Assembly (NCBI RefSeq): GCF_000689255.1 | Contig: NZ_HG964446.1 | Coordinates: forward strand, 2,698,854-2,762,853 | Direction: 5' to 3' | DNA: 64,000 bases | Origin: Mycobacterium triplex | GTDB taxonomy: Bacteria > Actinomycetota > Actinomycetes > Mycobacteriales > Mycobacteriaceae | Shown here: positions 1 through 8,164 of the stretch, in pieces | How the letters are laid out: each line of letters starts with the position of its first letter | How positions within the stretch are numbered: position 1 is the stretch's first letter | Made by a program: the position numbers and the translations under genes | The notes under the pieces: model-generated | Databases searched by the model: none | Seen by the model: only the letters and a program-made list of their open reading frames with translations | Told to the model about the DNA's origin: nothing

Positions 1-79
1 AGCCAGGCGGTCGGCGCCCGGAATGGCTTTTGCCGAGCTGGTGCCCACTTTTGCCCGGTGATGTCGAACCTCCTGACCC

Positions 80-136
80 TTGACACGCCATGAAACACAC
101 TGGCATAGTAACAAACTAATCAGTTAGTCAGTTAGT
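80..136 (+). promoter_or_regulatory. Putative promoter and TetR-type operator of the Rieske operon
   Basis: TTGACA (80-85) and CATAGT (104-109) are 18 bases apart and resemble a SigA promoter. Immediately downstream, ACTAA (115-119) and TTAGT (124-128) form an inverted repeat, and CAGTTAGT occurs twice in tandem (121-128 and 129-136). A repressor bound here would cover the expected transcription start. The TetR gene second in the operon is the obvious candidate, by inference. Bases 1-79 hold no gene that I can support. Confidence 0.45.
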
Positions 137-177
137 TGGAAAGTTCGGAAGTCGAGCAGAAGGACGCGGCGCAGCAG

Positions 178-1356
178 ATGAACGAGACATCCGTCAAGGC
201 CAGACCGCGCCCGGTAAAAGGCGACGTCAACCCGCTGGAGCCCGGACTGGATTCGCGTTACTACACCGATCCGCGGGTCGCTGATCTCGAGCAGCGACGG
301 ATCTTCGACCGGACCTGGCAGTTGGTCGGACACGTGACCGACCTGCCGAACCCGGGGTCGCGCATCGTCGGCTCGGTGGGGCGCAAAGAGGTCGTGGTGG
401 TGCGCACCGAGGACGGTGGCATCCGCGCCCACCTCAACACCTGCCGGCACCGCGGCACCCGCCTGGTCACGGAGCCGGGTGAGGGCAAGGCGTTGCGCTG
501 CCCGTACCACGGTTGGACGTATCACCTGGACGGCAAGCTCGTCGGGGCGCCGGAGAACCGGACGATCCCCTGTCTCGACAAGTCGAAGCTGTCACTGTTC
601 GGTGCCCGCGCCGAGGTGTTCTGCGGGCTGATCTTCGTCAATCTCGACTTGGCCGCCGAACCGCTCGGACCGCAGTTAGCGGGCCTGCGCCCCCTGCTGG
701 AGCGCTACCTGGGCGGCACGATGGAGACGTTCGGCAAGGCGCGCGTCCACGTCAACAAACCGGAAGACGCACAGGAGTCGAACTGGAAGGTGGCCGTCGA
801 CAACTACCTCGAGGGCTACCACGTCCCGGTCGCGCATCCGGGCCTGATGCGGCTGCTCGACTACAAGCGCTATTCGGTGCAGACCGCGGATCTCTACGCC
901 GTCTACGATGCACCGTTGCGCGACAAGGCGTCTGACAACTGGGCCGAGCGGCTTTATCAGCGGGTGGTACGCCCGATGCCGGGGCTGCTCGAGGAAGACT
1001 GCCGCGTCTTTCGCTACATCGCGATCTACCCCAACACCATGATCGACCTGTATCCCGATCATGTGCTGATCTGGAAGATGAACCCCCGCGGTGTCGACCG
1101 GGTCGACGTTCCCGGCGCCTATCTGCGACGCGCCAACTGCGACCTGCGCACCCGAATCGCACAACAGCTCAACTTCTACATCAGCGCGATCACCACGCGT
1201 GAGGACGAAGATCTGGTGCAGCGAATGCAAATCGGCATGGGCAACATCGACTTTGCACCCGGACCGCTGTCCATGCGTGAGCAGGGTGTGGCCTGGTTCG
1301 CGGCTCGCGTCCGTGCCGACCTGGGCGACCTGGACGAGGAGGCCGGCCGCAAATGA
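178..1356 (+). CDS. Rieske-type aromatic ring-hydroxylating/N-demethylating oxygenase, alpha subunit
   Basis: This is the catalytic subunit of a Rieske non-heme iron oxygenase, 392 aa from ATG 178. The Rieske 2Fe-2S ligands are C89-x-H91 and C108-x2-H111 (CPYHGW). The mononuclear iron site is H215 and H220 in a NWK...LEGYH...H segment. The residue normally an Asp bridging the two metal centres is Glu (E212), as reported for the carnitine oxygenase CntA, so a quaternary or N-methylated amine substrate is plausible. No reductase gene is adjacent. A TTG at 136 would add 14 residues, but it lies inside the operator-like repeats; ATG 178 has AAGGA 13 bases upstream. The gene overlaps tetR by 4 bases. 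The substrate is inferred. Confidence 0.85.
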   Translation: MNETSVKARPRPVKGDVNPLEPGLDSRYYTDPRVADLEQRRIFDRTWQLVGHVTDLPNPGSRIVGSVGRKEVVVVRTEDGGIRAHLNTCRHRGTRLVTEPGEGKALRCPYHGWTYHLDGKLVGAPENRTIPCLDKSKLSLFGARAEVFCGLIFVNLDLAAEPLGPQLAGLRPLLERYLGGTMETFGKARVHVNKPEDAQESNWKVAVDNYLEGYHVPVAHPGLMRLLDYKRYSVQTADLYAVYDAPLRDKASDNWAERLYQRVVRPMPGLLEEDCRVFRYIAIYPNTMIDLYPDHVLIWKMNPRGVDRVDVPGAYLRRANCDLRTRIAQQLNFYISAITTREDEDLVQRMQIGMGNIDFAPGPLSMREQGVAWFAARVRADLGDLDEEAGRK

Positions 1357-2009
1357 TGATGATGATGGCGTCCGATACCACCAGGCGCACCAGAGCCGAA
1401 ATCGCCGCCGAGACCAGGGAAGCGATCCTGTCCGCCGCGTGCGCGATCATCAGCGAGGAGGGTTTCGAAAGCATTCGGATGCGGATGGTCGCCGAGCGGG
1501 CCGGGGTATCCACGGCGGCGCTGCATTACCATTTCGACAACCGGGAGAAGCTGTTCGCCGAAGCGCTGCGGTATTCCTTCGAGAACACCGGCCGAGACGT
1601 CTACCAGGCGAGCCCCGAAACCGACAGCCCGACAGCACGATTGGCGCGCATCATCTCCGCGTCGCTGCCGAGCACGGAGGCCCTGCGCAGGGAATGGGCG
1701 ATGTATCAGGAGTTGTGGTGCCGCGCGCTGCGCAATCCGGAGTCGCGCGCCCTGGCCATCGAGATGGACCGGGCGCAGCAGGACTGGATCGCGGAAACCA
1801 TCGCCGACGGCGTGGCGTCGGGCGAGTTCAACCCGTGTGACATCGGGGCGCAGGCCCGGCTGATCAGTGCGTTGTGCGACGGTTTCGGTGGCCAGCTGAT
1901 GCTCGAGAACCCTTCGCTGACTGTCGATTCCGTTCGTGCGGCGATCTGGGAGCAGGCCGGTGCCGCGCTCGGGATCACCGGCGAATTCCCGGACCACGGC
2001 TGGCAATGA
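1353..2009 (+). CDS. TetR/AcrR family transcriptional regulator
   Basis: One-component repressor of 218 aa. The N-terminal helix-turn-helix is clear, with AERAGVSTAALHYHFDNREK at about residues 49-68, followed by a variable helical ligand-binding domain ending near residue 215. It overlaps the Rieske gene stop by 4 bases and is followed 21 bases later by the amine oxidase gene, so it is co-transcribed with its likely targets. The inverted and direct repeats at 115-136 are the probable operator. The gene opens with five consecutive ATG codons, so the true start could be any of them. The ligand is unknown, probably the operon's substrate or an intermediate. Confidence 0.9.
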   Translation: MMMMMASDTTRRTRAEIAAETREAILSAACAIISEEGFESIRMRMVAERAGVSTAALHYHFDNREKLFAEALRYSFENTGRDVYQASPETDSPTARLARIISASLPSTEALRREWAMYQELWCRALRNPESRALAIEMDRAQQDWIAETIADGVASGEFNPCDIGAQARLISALCDGFGGQLMLENPSLTVDSVRAAIWEQAGAALGITGEFPDHGWQ

Positions 2010-2030
2010 GCTGAATCGGGAGCCAAGACA

Positions 2031-3344
2031 ATGCCTTACGATGTCGCCGTTCTGGGAGCCGGTCTGTCGGGCCTGTCCGCGGCCCGCGACCTGATGAGGG
2101 CCGGCGCCGACGTTGTTGTTCTCGAGGCCCGCAACAGGGTGGGCGGACGTGTCGAGCAGATCACGCTCGACGACGGCCGCATCGTCCAGCTCGGCGGTGA
2201 GGTGGTGGGCAACGGGCACACCGCGTATCAGAAGCTGGTCGCCGAACTCGGACTCACCCTGATTCCGAGCTATGTCGCCGAGCCGGGCGCGCTCACCTAC
2301 GTCCTGCATGACGGGGCCTACGTCGGCGACGAGCCGTCCTGGTTTTCCGACGCCGACCACCGCAGCATGCGCCACGTCGAGCAGCAGTTCGCGGCGCTTG
2401 CCGCAACCGTCGATCCCGACGACCCGTGGTCGCACCCGGACGCGGTGGCGCTGGACACCATGCCGGTGATGAGCTGGCTGGCCGGCATCGGTGCTACCCC
2501 GAACGTCCGGCGTGCGCTGGAGGCCGGCCAGCTGGGCCTGAGTTCGGGCTCGTTCGAACGCACTTCGCTGCTCGCGTCGCTGCGCAAGGCGGCCAGCATG
2601 CCGAACGCACAGCTGTACTCCTATGACGAATGGGAGAACCTTCGGGTGGCCGAGGGCTCGGCGACGGTCGCGCTGCGGATGGCCGCCGATCTGGGGGACC
2701 GGATCCGATTGGACTCGCCCGTGCGCTCGATCAAGGTGGCGCCGGGCGGCAGCAGCGTGCAACTGGTCTCGGGCGAGCTGGTGCGGGCGAACGCGGTGGT
2801 GAGCTCGCTGCCGGCCGGCCCCTTCCGCGACATCGCGGTGGAGGGCGTGTCGGAGGCCCGGCTGGAGTCGCTGCACCGGCAGCGCCACGCGCTGGCCGCG
2901 AAATTCGTTGCCGCATATACCCGGCCGTTCTGGCGCGATCGCGGGCAGAACGGTTTGACGGAGTCCGAGGGCATCCTGGGCTCCTCGTGGCCGCAGACCG
3001 AGGGTGTGCTGTCCTGCCTGGTTCCGCCCGAGCGGATCGCCGCCTACCTGTCCGCGTCGATGCGGTACCGCCGGGAGGAGGCGCTGGCCGAACTCGCAAG
3101 CTGGTTCGGGTCCGAGGCGATGAGTCCTGTCGCGACTTTCGAGCGGTTGTGGGGGACCGATCCGTGGACCCAGGGATACGTGACACAGTGGCGTCCGGGC
3201 GATGTCCACCGGGTGGGCCCGCTGCACGGCACGCATGAGCCGCCGTTCTACGTCTGCGGCTCCGATCAGTGGGTGGCGGGCTATATGGAAGGCGCGGTTC
3301 GCACCGGTCGCGCCGCGGCCGAGGAAGCGTTGGTGCACGGATGA
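2031..3344 (+). CDS. Flavin-dependent amine oxidase (MAO family)
   Basis: FAD-dependent amine oxidoreductase of 437 aa. The N-terminal dinucleotide-binding motif GAGLSGLSAARDL is followed by the EARNRVGGR signature typical of monoamine oxidases and related flavoproteins. The C-terminus carries a second FAD-contact segment (YVCGSDQWVAGYMEGAVRTG). Such enzymes oxidise a primary or secondary amine to an imine that hydrolyses to an aldehyde, fitting the aldehyde dehydrogenase that starts inside this gene's stop codon (ATGA overlap at 3341). It probably acts after the Rieske oxygenase in amine breakdown, but no specific substrate can be named. No signal peptide is visible, so it is likely cytoplasmic. 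Confidence 0.88.
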   Translation: MPYDVAVLGAGLSGLSAARDLMRAGADVVVLEARNRVGGRVEQITLDDGRIVQLGGEVVGNGHTAYQKLVAELGLTLIPSYVAEPGALTYVLHDGAYVGDEPSWFSDADHRSMRHVEQQFAALAATVDPDDPWSHPDAVALDTMPVMSWLAGIGATPNVRRALEAGQLGLSSGSFERTSLLASLRKAASMPNAQLYSYDEWENLRVAEGSATVALRMAADLGDRIRLDSPVRSIKVAPGGSSVQLVSGELVRANAVVSSLPAGPFRDIAVEGVSEARLESLHRQRHALAAKFVAAYTRPFWRDRGQNGLTESEGILGSSWPQTEGVLSCLVPPERIAAYLSASMRYRREEALAELASWFGSEAMSPVATFERLWGTDPWTQGYVTQWRPGDVHRVGPLHGTHEPPFYVCGSDQWVAGYMEGAVRTGRAAAEEALVHG

Positions 3345-4735
3345 AAACGATCGAGGTTCTCGACCCGGCGACCGCGCAACGGATCTCGTCCATCGAAGAC
3401 ATGGACGCCGCGGCCGTCGACGGCGCGGTCGCCACGGCGCGGGCGGCTTTCGACGGCGGCCGGTGGTGGCCCGGCACGCCCGACGACGAGCGCGGGCGAG
3501 TGCTGGCCCGTGCCGCGGAGCTGGTGCGCGCCAAGGCCGACGAGCTGGCCCGGCTCGAATCGCTGGATGTCGGCAAGCCGCTGGCCGAAGCGCAGTGGGA
3601 CGTCGCGGAAGCCGCCCGGATGCTGGAGTATTACGCCGGCTGGCCGACGAAATCGGCGGGGGAGAGCTTTCCCGTCTCGGCCGACGCGTTGAGCATCGTC
3701 GTGCATGAACCCGTCGGGGTTGTCGCCGCGATCACCCCGTGGAACTACCCCCTGATGCTGGCCGCCCAAAAGGTTGCGCCGGCATTGGCCGCCGGCTGCA
3801 GTGTGATCCTGAAACCGGCCGAGCAGACCCCGCTCACCTCGCTGCGGTTGCCGGAGATCTTCGCTCGAGCGGGGTTGCCGGACGGGGTGTTTCAGGTGGT
3901 GACGGGCGGCGCCCGAGCGGGCGCCGCACTCGTCGCACACCCCGACGTGGACAAGGTGTCGTTCACCGGATCGTCCGCCGTGGGCCGGCTGGTGCTGCGT
4001 TCGGCGGCGGATTCGATCAAGCGGGTCGCGGTGGAGCTGGGTGGCAAATCGCCGAACATCGTCTTCCCGGACGCCGACCTGCCGGCGGCCGTCGCCGGCA
4101 CCGCGGCGGGGGTGTTCGCGAACCAGGGCCAGATATGCTCCTCGGGTTCGCGCGTCTACATCCACGCGGACGTGTATGACGAAGTGCTGGAAGGCATCTG
4201 CGCGATCGCGGCCGACCTCAAACTCGGCGCCGGACTGGATCCCGATACGACGATGGGGCCGTTGGTGAGCCGGGCTCAGCAGGAACGGGTCACCGAGTAC
4301 ATCCGCATCGGCGCGAAGGAAGGCAACGTCGCCGTCAGCGGTCGGCTGCCGACCGACCCGGCGCTCGAGAACGGTTTTTTCGTGGCACCCACGGTGTTGG
4401 AGGTGCCGCACACGGCGGTCGTCGCGCGCGAAGAGATCTTCGGCCCGGTGATGGCGGTGGTGCGATTCACCGAAACCGACGAGGTGCTCCGGATGGCCAA
4501 CGACAGTCCGTACGGTCTGGCCGCGACGCTGTGGACCTCCGATCTGAGCCGCGCCCTGACGGCCGCCCGCGCCATTCGTGCGGGCGTGGTGTGGGTGAAC
4601 GAGACACAGACGGCGCCGCTGCAGGCGCCCTGGGGTGGGTTCAAACAGTCCGGCATCGGCCGCGAGCTGGGTGCGCACGGGCTGCAGGAATACCTCGAGT
4701 GCAAGCACATCTACCTCAATCATGGCGGGCGCTAA
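3341..4735 (+). CDS. NAD(P)-dependent aldehyde dehydrogenase
   Basis: Aldehyde dehydrogenase superfamily, 464 aa from ATG 3341, which overlaps the amine oxidase stop. Visible motifs are the cofactor-binding PWNYPL, the catalytic Glu in VELGGKSPN (E232) and the nucleophilic Cys in NQGQICSSGS (C266). The C-terminal EEIFGPV and PWGGFKQSGIGRE segments are typical of betaine-aldehyde and aminobutyraldehyde dehydrogenase relatives. It would oxidise the aldehyde released by the amine oxidase to a carboxylate. A longer in-frame start at 3269 would lie inside the preceding gene and is rejected. The following 214 bases contain nothing I recognise. Confidence 0.92.
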   Translation: MKTIEVLDPATAQRISSIEDMDAAAVDGAVATARAAFDGGRWWPGTPDDERGRVLARAAELVRAKADELARLESLDVGKPLAEAQWDVAEAARMLEYYAGWPTKSAGESFPVSADALSIVVHEPVGVVAAITPWNYPLMLAAQKVAPALAAGCSVILKPAEQTPLTSLRLPEIFARAGLPDGVFQVVTGGARAGAALVAHPDVDKVSFTGSSAVGRLVLRSAADSIKRVAVELGGKSPNIVFPDADLPAAVAGTAAGVFANQGQICSSGSRVYIHADVYDEVLEGICAIAADLKLGAGLDPDTTMGPLVSRAQQERVTEYIRIGAKEGNVAVSGRLPTDPALENGFFVAPTVLEVPHTAVVAREEIFGPVMAVVRFTETDEVLRMANDSPYGLAATLWTSDLSRALTAARAIRAGVVWVNETQTAPLQAPWGGFKQSGIGRELGAHGLQEYLECKHIYLNHGGR

Positions 4736-4949
4736 AGCTTTCCACCATCCGTGCGCGGGCCGGGATCAAGACCTTTCTGCTCACCGGGATCGCAAAGGCG
4801 GCGCCGTCAACCAGGTGGCGCAATAACCGCCGGGGCCCGGGTTTGCGCTGGTGGACACCGAAGCGCACCCGGCGCAATGGGTTTTCGCGCCGCCGGCTGC
4901 CCGGGCCGCCCAGCCGAAATATGCCCCTGAGCTGGGTTAGCGTGGCGGC

Positions 4950-5687
4950 GTGGCTGAGGCGATACCCATTCGCGGACCCCGGGCCGACCGTGCCCGCCGG
5001 GTCGCCGATGTGCTGCGCCAGCAGATCCACGCCGGCGCCTATCCGGACGGCCTGCCGCCCGACAGCGACTTGTCGGCCGAGTTCACGGTGTCCCGCAACA
5101 CCATTCGCGAGGCGCTTGGCATCCTCAAGCACGAGGGTTTGATCGACCGTGGACCCAAGGTCGGCACCCACGTCGCCCAGCGCAAGTACGACCACCGGAT
5201 CGACTCCCTGCTGGGGTTGAAAGAGACCTTCAAACACATCGGCGAGGTCCGCAACGAGGTGCGCGCCGCCATGCCGGTGGTCGCTCCGCCGGCGGTGGCC
5301 GCCCGGCTCCGGCTGCAACCGGGCGAACAGGCGGTGTTCATCGAGCGGTTGCGCTACCTCGGCGACTTGCCGCTGAGCCTCGACCTGACCTACCTCGCCC
5401 CGGATATCGGAACCCGGATCCTGGATCACCCGCTGGAGACCAACGATCTGTTCGCGCTGATCGAGCAGGTGAGCGGACACCGGCTGGGCGAAGCATCGCT
5501 GGCGCTGGAAGCCATTCCCGCCGACGTGCATTCGGCTGCCACGCTGCAGGTGCCCGACGGTGCGTCGCTGCTCATGCTCGAGCGGCTCACCAGTCTCGAC
5601 GATGGCCGGCCCGTCGACCTCGAATACATCCGGATGCGCGGCGATCGAATCACCATGCGCGGCCACCTGATTAGGAGTAAGCCATGA
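4950..5687 (+). CDS. GntR family regulator, HutC/UTRA subfamily
   Basis: Transcriptional regulator of 245 aa with GTG start. The N-terminal winged helix is recognisable by SAEFTVSRNTIREALGILKH (about residues 46-65) and the following wing GLIDRGPKVGTHV. The C-terminal part (about 90-240), with paired LEYIRMRGDR-like strands, matches the UTRA effector domain. It overlaps the ferredoxin gene by 4 bases and heads a six-gene co-directional set, so it probably controls the import/redox operon in response to the transported solute. I found no clear operator upstream. The effector is unknown. Confidence 0.88.
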   Translation: MAEAIPIRGPRADRARRVADVLRQQIHAGAYPDGLPPDSDLSAEFTVSRNTIREALGILKHEGLIDRGPKVGTHVAQRKYDHRIDSLLGLKETFKHIGEVRNEVRAAMPVVAPPAVAARLRLQPGEQAVFIERLRYLGDLPLSLDLTYLAPDIGTRILDHPLETNDLFALIEQVSGHRLGEASLALEAIPADVHSAATLQVPDGASLLMLERLTSLDDGRPVDLEYIRMRGDRITMRGHLIRSKP

Positions 5688-5914
5688 CGCTGGTCAACAA
5701 CAACCGGGTCGACGTGCCGGTCACGATCGACGAGTCGCTGTGCATCGACGGCTGTACCCTCTGCGTCGAGGTGTGTCCGCTGGATGCGCTGGCCATCGAC
5801 CCCGACACCGGCAAGGCGTTCATGCACGTCGACGAATGCTGGTACTGCGGCCCGTGCGCCGCGCGCTGCCCGACCGGTGCCGTCACGGTCAACATGCCGT
5901 ATCTGCTTCGCTGA
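5684..5914 (+). CDS. Ferredoxin with two 4Fe-4S cluster motifs, AprB-like
   Basis: Small iron-sulfur protein of 76 aa. Cluster motif one is C-x3-C-x2-C-x3-CP (CIDGCTLCVEVCP) and motif two is CWYCGPCAARCPTGA. The CWxC spacing of the second motif resembles the beta subunit of adenylylsulfate reductase (AprB) more than an ordinary soluble ferredoxin. It lacks the C-terminal tail of classical AprB. Its co-operonic partner is an AprA-like flavoprotein (8901-11591), so it is likely the electron-transfer subunit of that enzyme. The start overlaps the GntR stop by 4 bases, and 25 bases separate it from the lipoprotein gene. Confidence 0.9.
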   Translation: MTLVNNNRVDVPVTIDESLCIDGCTLCVEVCPLDALAIDPDTGKAFMHVDECWYCGPCAARCPTGAVTVNMPYLLR

Positions 5915-5939
5915 AATACCCAACAGCCCAGGATCTTTC

Positions 5940-7322
5940 ATGAAACGACACGCCCTTCGGCTGGTCGCGGCCGTGCTCGTCGCGGTGCTGTCCGGCTGCT
6001 CGCTGGAATCCCTATCGGCGTCCTCCGGTGTGGTCAACGTCGTCGTCGGCTACCAGTCCAAGACGATCAACACCGTGACCGCCGGGACACTGCTGCGTGC
6101 CCAGGGCTACCTGGAACGCCGGCTCGCCGACATCACCACCCGCACCGGCACCAAATACGCGGTCCGGTGGCAGGATTACGACACCGGCGCCCCGATCACC
6201 GCGCAGATGCTGGCCGAAAAGATCGACATCGGCTCGATGGGGGATTACCCCATGCTGATCAACGGCTCCAAGACACAGGCCAACCCGCTGGCGAAAACCG
6301 AAATCGTCTCGATCACCGGCTACAACCCCAAGGGCGCGCTGAACATGGTCGTGGTGGCGCCCGGTTCGACGGCCACCATGTTGAGTGACCTGGCCGGCTC
6401 GAAGGTCTCGGCCAGTGTCGGCTCGGCCGGTCACGGCACCTTGATGCGGGCCCTGGACAGGGGCGGAATCAACGGCGTCGAGGTGCTCAACCAGCAGCCC
6501 CAGGTCGGCGCGTCCGCCCTGGAATCCGGTCAGGTGCAAGGGCTTTCGCAGTTCGTCGCCTGGCCCGGACTGCTGGTCTTCCAGGGCAAGGCCAAACTGC
6601 TCTACGACGGCGCCGAGCTGAACCTGCCCACCCTCCACGGGGTGGTGGTGCGCCGTTCCTATGCGTCCGCGCATCCGGAGGTGCTGGGCGCGTTCCTGCA
6701 GGCCCAACTGGACGCGACCGATTTCCTCAACTCCAAGCCGCTTCAGGCCGCTCGCATCGTCGCCCAGGCCAGCGGGCTGCCGCAGGAAGTGGTGTACCTC
6801 TACAACGGTCCCGGCGGCACGTCATTCGATACCACGCTCAAACCGTCATTGGTCGAAGCGCTGAAAAACGATGTGCCGTACCTGAAGTCGATCGGCGACT
6901 TCGCCGACCTCGACGTCGCCGGTTTCGTCCAGGACGCGCCGTTGCGCGCCGTGTTCGGCGCCCGCGGCCTCAATTACGACGCGACCCGGGCCGCCACCGC
7001 CAACCCGTCGGTGCTCGCCGGTGACCCCGCGCTGGCCAGCGAACTGTGGCTGGACGGATCCGATGCCACCCAGACGCTGGCCGATCCGACCAGCCTGCTG
7101 CGGGCGGTGCGGGACGCGACCGCCCACGGCGCCAAGGTACGGGCGGCCTACGTCCCCGACGCCGAGCTGGGCACCCGGTGGTTTGCCGACAAGGCCGTCT
7201 GGGTGCAAGACGGCCCGAACTACCTCCCGTTCGGCGCCCCGGCCGGCGCGCGTCGCTATCTCGCCGCTCACCCCGGCGGCACCGTCGTGAATTACCAACA
7301 GGCCCTTGGAGGTTCGGTATGA
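5940..7322 (+). CDS. ABC transporter substrate-binding lipoprotein (TauA/SsuA/NMT1-like) with NosL-like C-terminal domain
   Basis: Solute-binding lipoprotein of 460 aa. A short signal sequence ends in the lipobox LSGC (C20), so the mature protein is membrane-anchored outside the cell. Residues about 33-345 match the nitrate/sulfonate/taurine-binding fold (VVVGYQSKTINT, IDIGSMGDYPML). The family usually has about 320-350 residues. The extra roughly 95 C-terminal residues (about 365-460) resemble the NosL fold by pattern, with IRAIYVTD-like and PF-x(n)-HPGGTVV stretches, but contain no Met or Cys to bind copper. ATG 5940 was chosen because the signal peptide begins there. The gene overlaps the permease by 4 bases. 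The solute is unknown. Confidence 0.85.
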   Translation: MKRHALRLVAAVLVAVLSGCSLESLSASSGVVNVVVGYQSKTINTVTAGTLLRAQGYLERRLADITTRTGTKYAVRWQDYDTGAPITAQMLAEKIDIGSMGDYPMLINGSKTQANPLAKTEIVSITGYNPKGALNMVVVAPGSTATMLSDLAGSKVSASVGSAGHGTLMRALDRGGINGVEVLNQQPQVGASALESGQVQGLSQFVAWPGLLVFQGKAKLLYDGAELNLPTLHGVVVRRSYASAHPEVLGAFLQAQLDATDFLNSKPLQAARIVAQASGLPQEVVYLYNGPGGTSFDTTLKPSLVEALKNDVPYLKSIGDFADLDVAGFVQDAPLRAVFGARGLNYDATRAATANPSVLAGDPALASELWLDGSDATQTLADPTSLLRAVRDATAHGAKVRAAYVPDAELGTRWFADKAVWVQDGPNYLPFGAPAGARRYLAAHPGGTVVNYQQALGGSV

Positions 7323-8164
7323 CCGCGCAAGTGATAGACCAACCCATATCGGTGCCTGTGCTCGGCACACCGCGGCGGGCCGCCTCGCCGTGGCAGTGGC
7401 GGCTGCTGCGGCTGGCCTCGGTCGTCGCGGCGATCGGGCTGTGGCAGGTGCTGACCGCCGACAAGGTGCGGCTGCTGCTGCGGTTCGACACGCTGCCCAC
7501 CGTCACCCAGATCGTCCACGCGCTGCAGCGCCGGCTCGGCACCTACGAGTACTGGCTCGACCTGGCGCAGTCGCTGATCCGGATCCTCACCGGCTTCGGG
7601 CTGGCCGCCGTGATCGGTGTCGCGACGGGCGTGCTGCTGGGCCGTTCCCGGTTGTTCGCCAACACCTTCGGCCCGCTGACCGAGCTGCTGCGGCCGGTGC
7701 CGGCGATCGCGATGGTTCCGGTCGCGATCCTGCTGTTCCCGACCGACGAGGCCGGCATCGTGTTCATCACCTTCCTGGCCGCCTACTTCCCGATCCTGGT
7801 CAGCACCCGGCATGCGGTCCGGGCGCTGCCCACCCTGTGGGAGGACTCGGTGCGCACCCTGGGCGGCAACCGGTGGGACGTGCTGAAAGAGGTGGTGCTG
7901 CCGGGCATCCTGCCGGGAGTGTTCGGTGGCCTGTCGGTCGGCATGGGGGTGGCGTGGATCTGCGTGATCTCCGCGGAGATGATCTCCGGGCGCCTCGGCA
8001 TCGGCTATCGCACCTGGCAGGACTACACCGTGCTGGCCTATCCCCAGGTGTTCGTCGGCATCATCACGATCGGCGTGCTCGGATTCGCGACCGCCGCGGC
8101 CGTCGAACTGGTCGGCCGCCGGGTGACCCGCTGGCTTCCGCGCGCACAGGAGGCACAGCGATGA
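7319..8164 (+). CDS. ABC transporter permease, SsuC/TauC-like
   Basis: Integral membrane subunit of the importer, 281 aa, with about six hydrophobic helices after a roughly 30-residue cytoplasmic N-terminus. The coupling EAA-type loop is visible around DSVRTLGGNRWDVLKEVVLP, followed by PGVFGGLSVGMGVAW. This is the family that imports nitrate, aliphatic sulfonates, taurine, thiamine precursors and similar small solutes. Its ATG overlaps the lipoprotein stop and its stop overlaps the ATPase start, both by 4 bases, so translational coupling is likely. Its partners are the lipoprotein and the ATPase at 8161. Confidence 0.92.
   Translation: MTAQVIDQPISVPVLGTPRRAASPWQWRLLRLASVVAAIGLWQVLTADKVRLLLRFDTLPTVTQIVHALQRRLGTYEYWLDLAQSLIRILTGFGLAAVIGVATGVLLGRSRLFANTFGPLTELLRPVPAIAMVPVAILLFPTDEAGIVFITFLAAYFPILVSTRHAVRALPTLWEDSVRTLGGNRWDVLKEVVLPGILPGVFGGLSVGMGVAWICVISAEMISGRLGIGYRTWQDYTVLAYPQVFVGIITIGVLGFATAAAVELVGRRVTRWLPRAQEAQR

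Noticed and set aside
1176..3338. 720-aa antisense open frame across the Rieske, tetR and amine oxidase genes
   Set aside because: Spans three clear plus-strand genes and contains no recognisable domain.
5784..5939. 52-residue N-terminal extension of the binding lipoprotein
   Set aside because: It overlaps the ferredoxin gene; the lipoprotein signal peptide starts at 5940.
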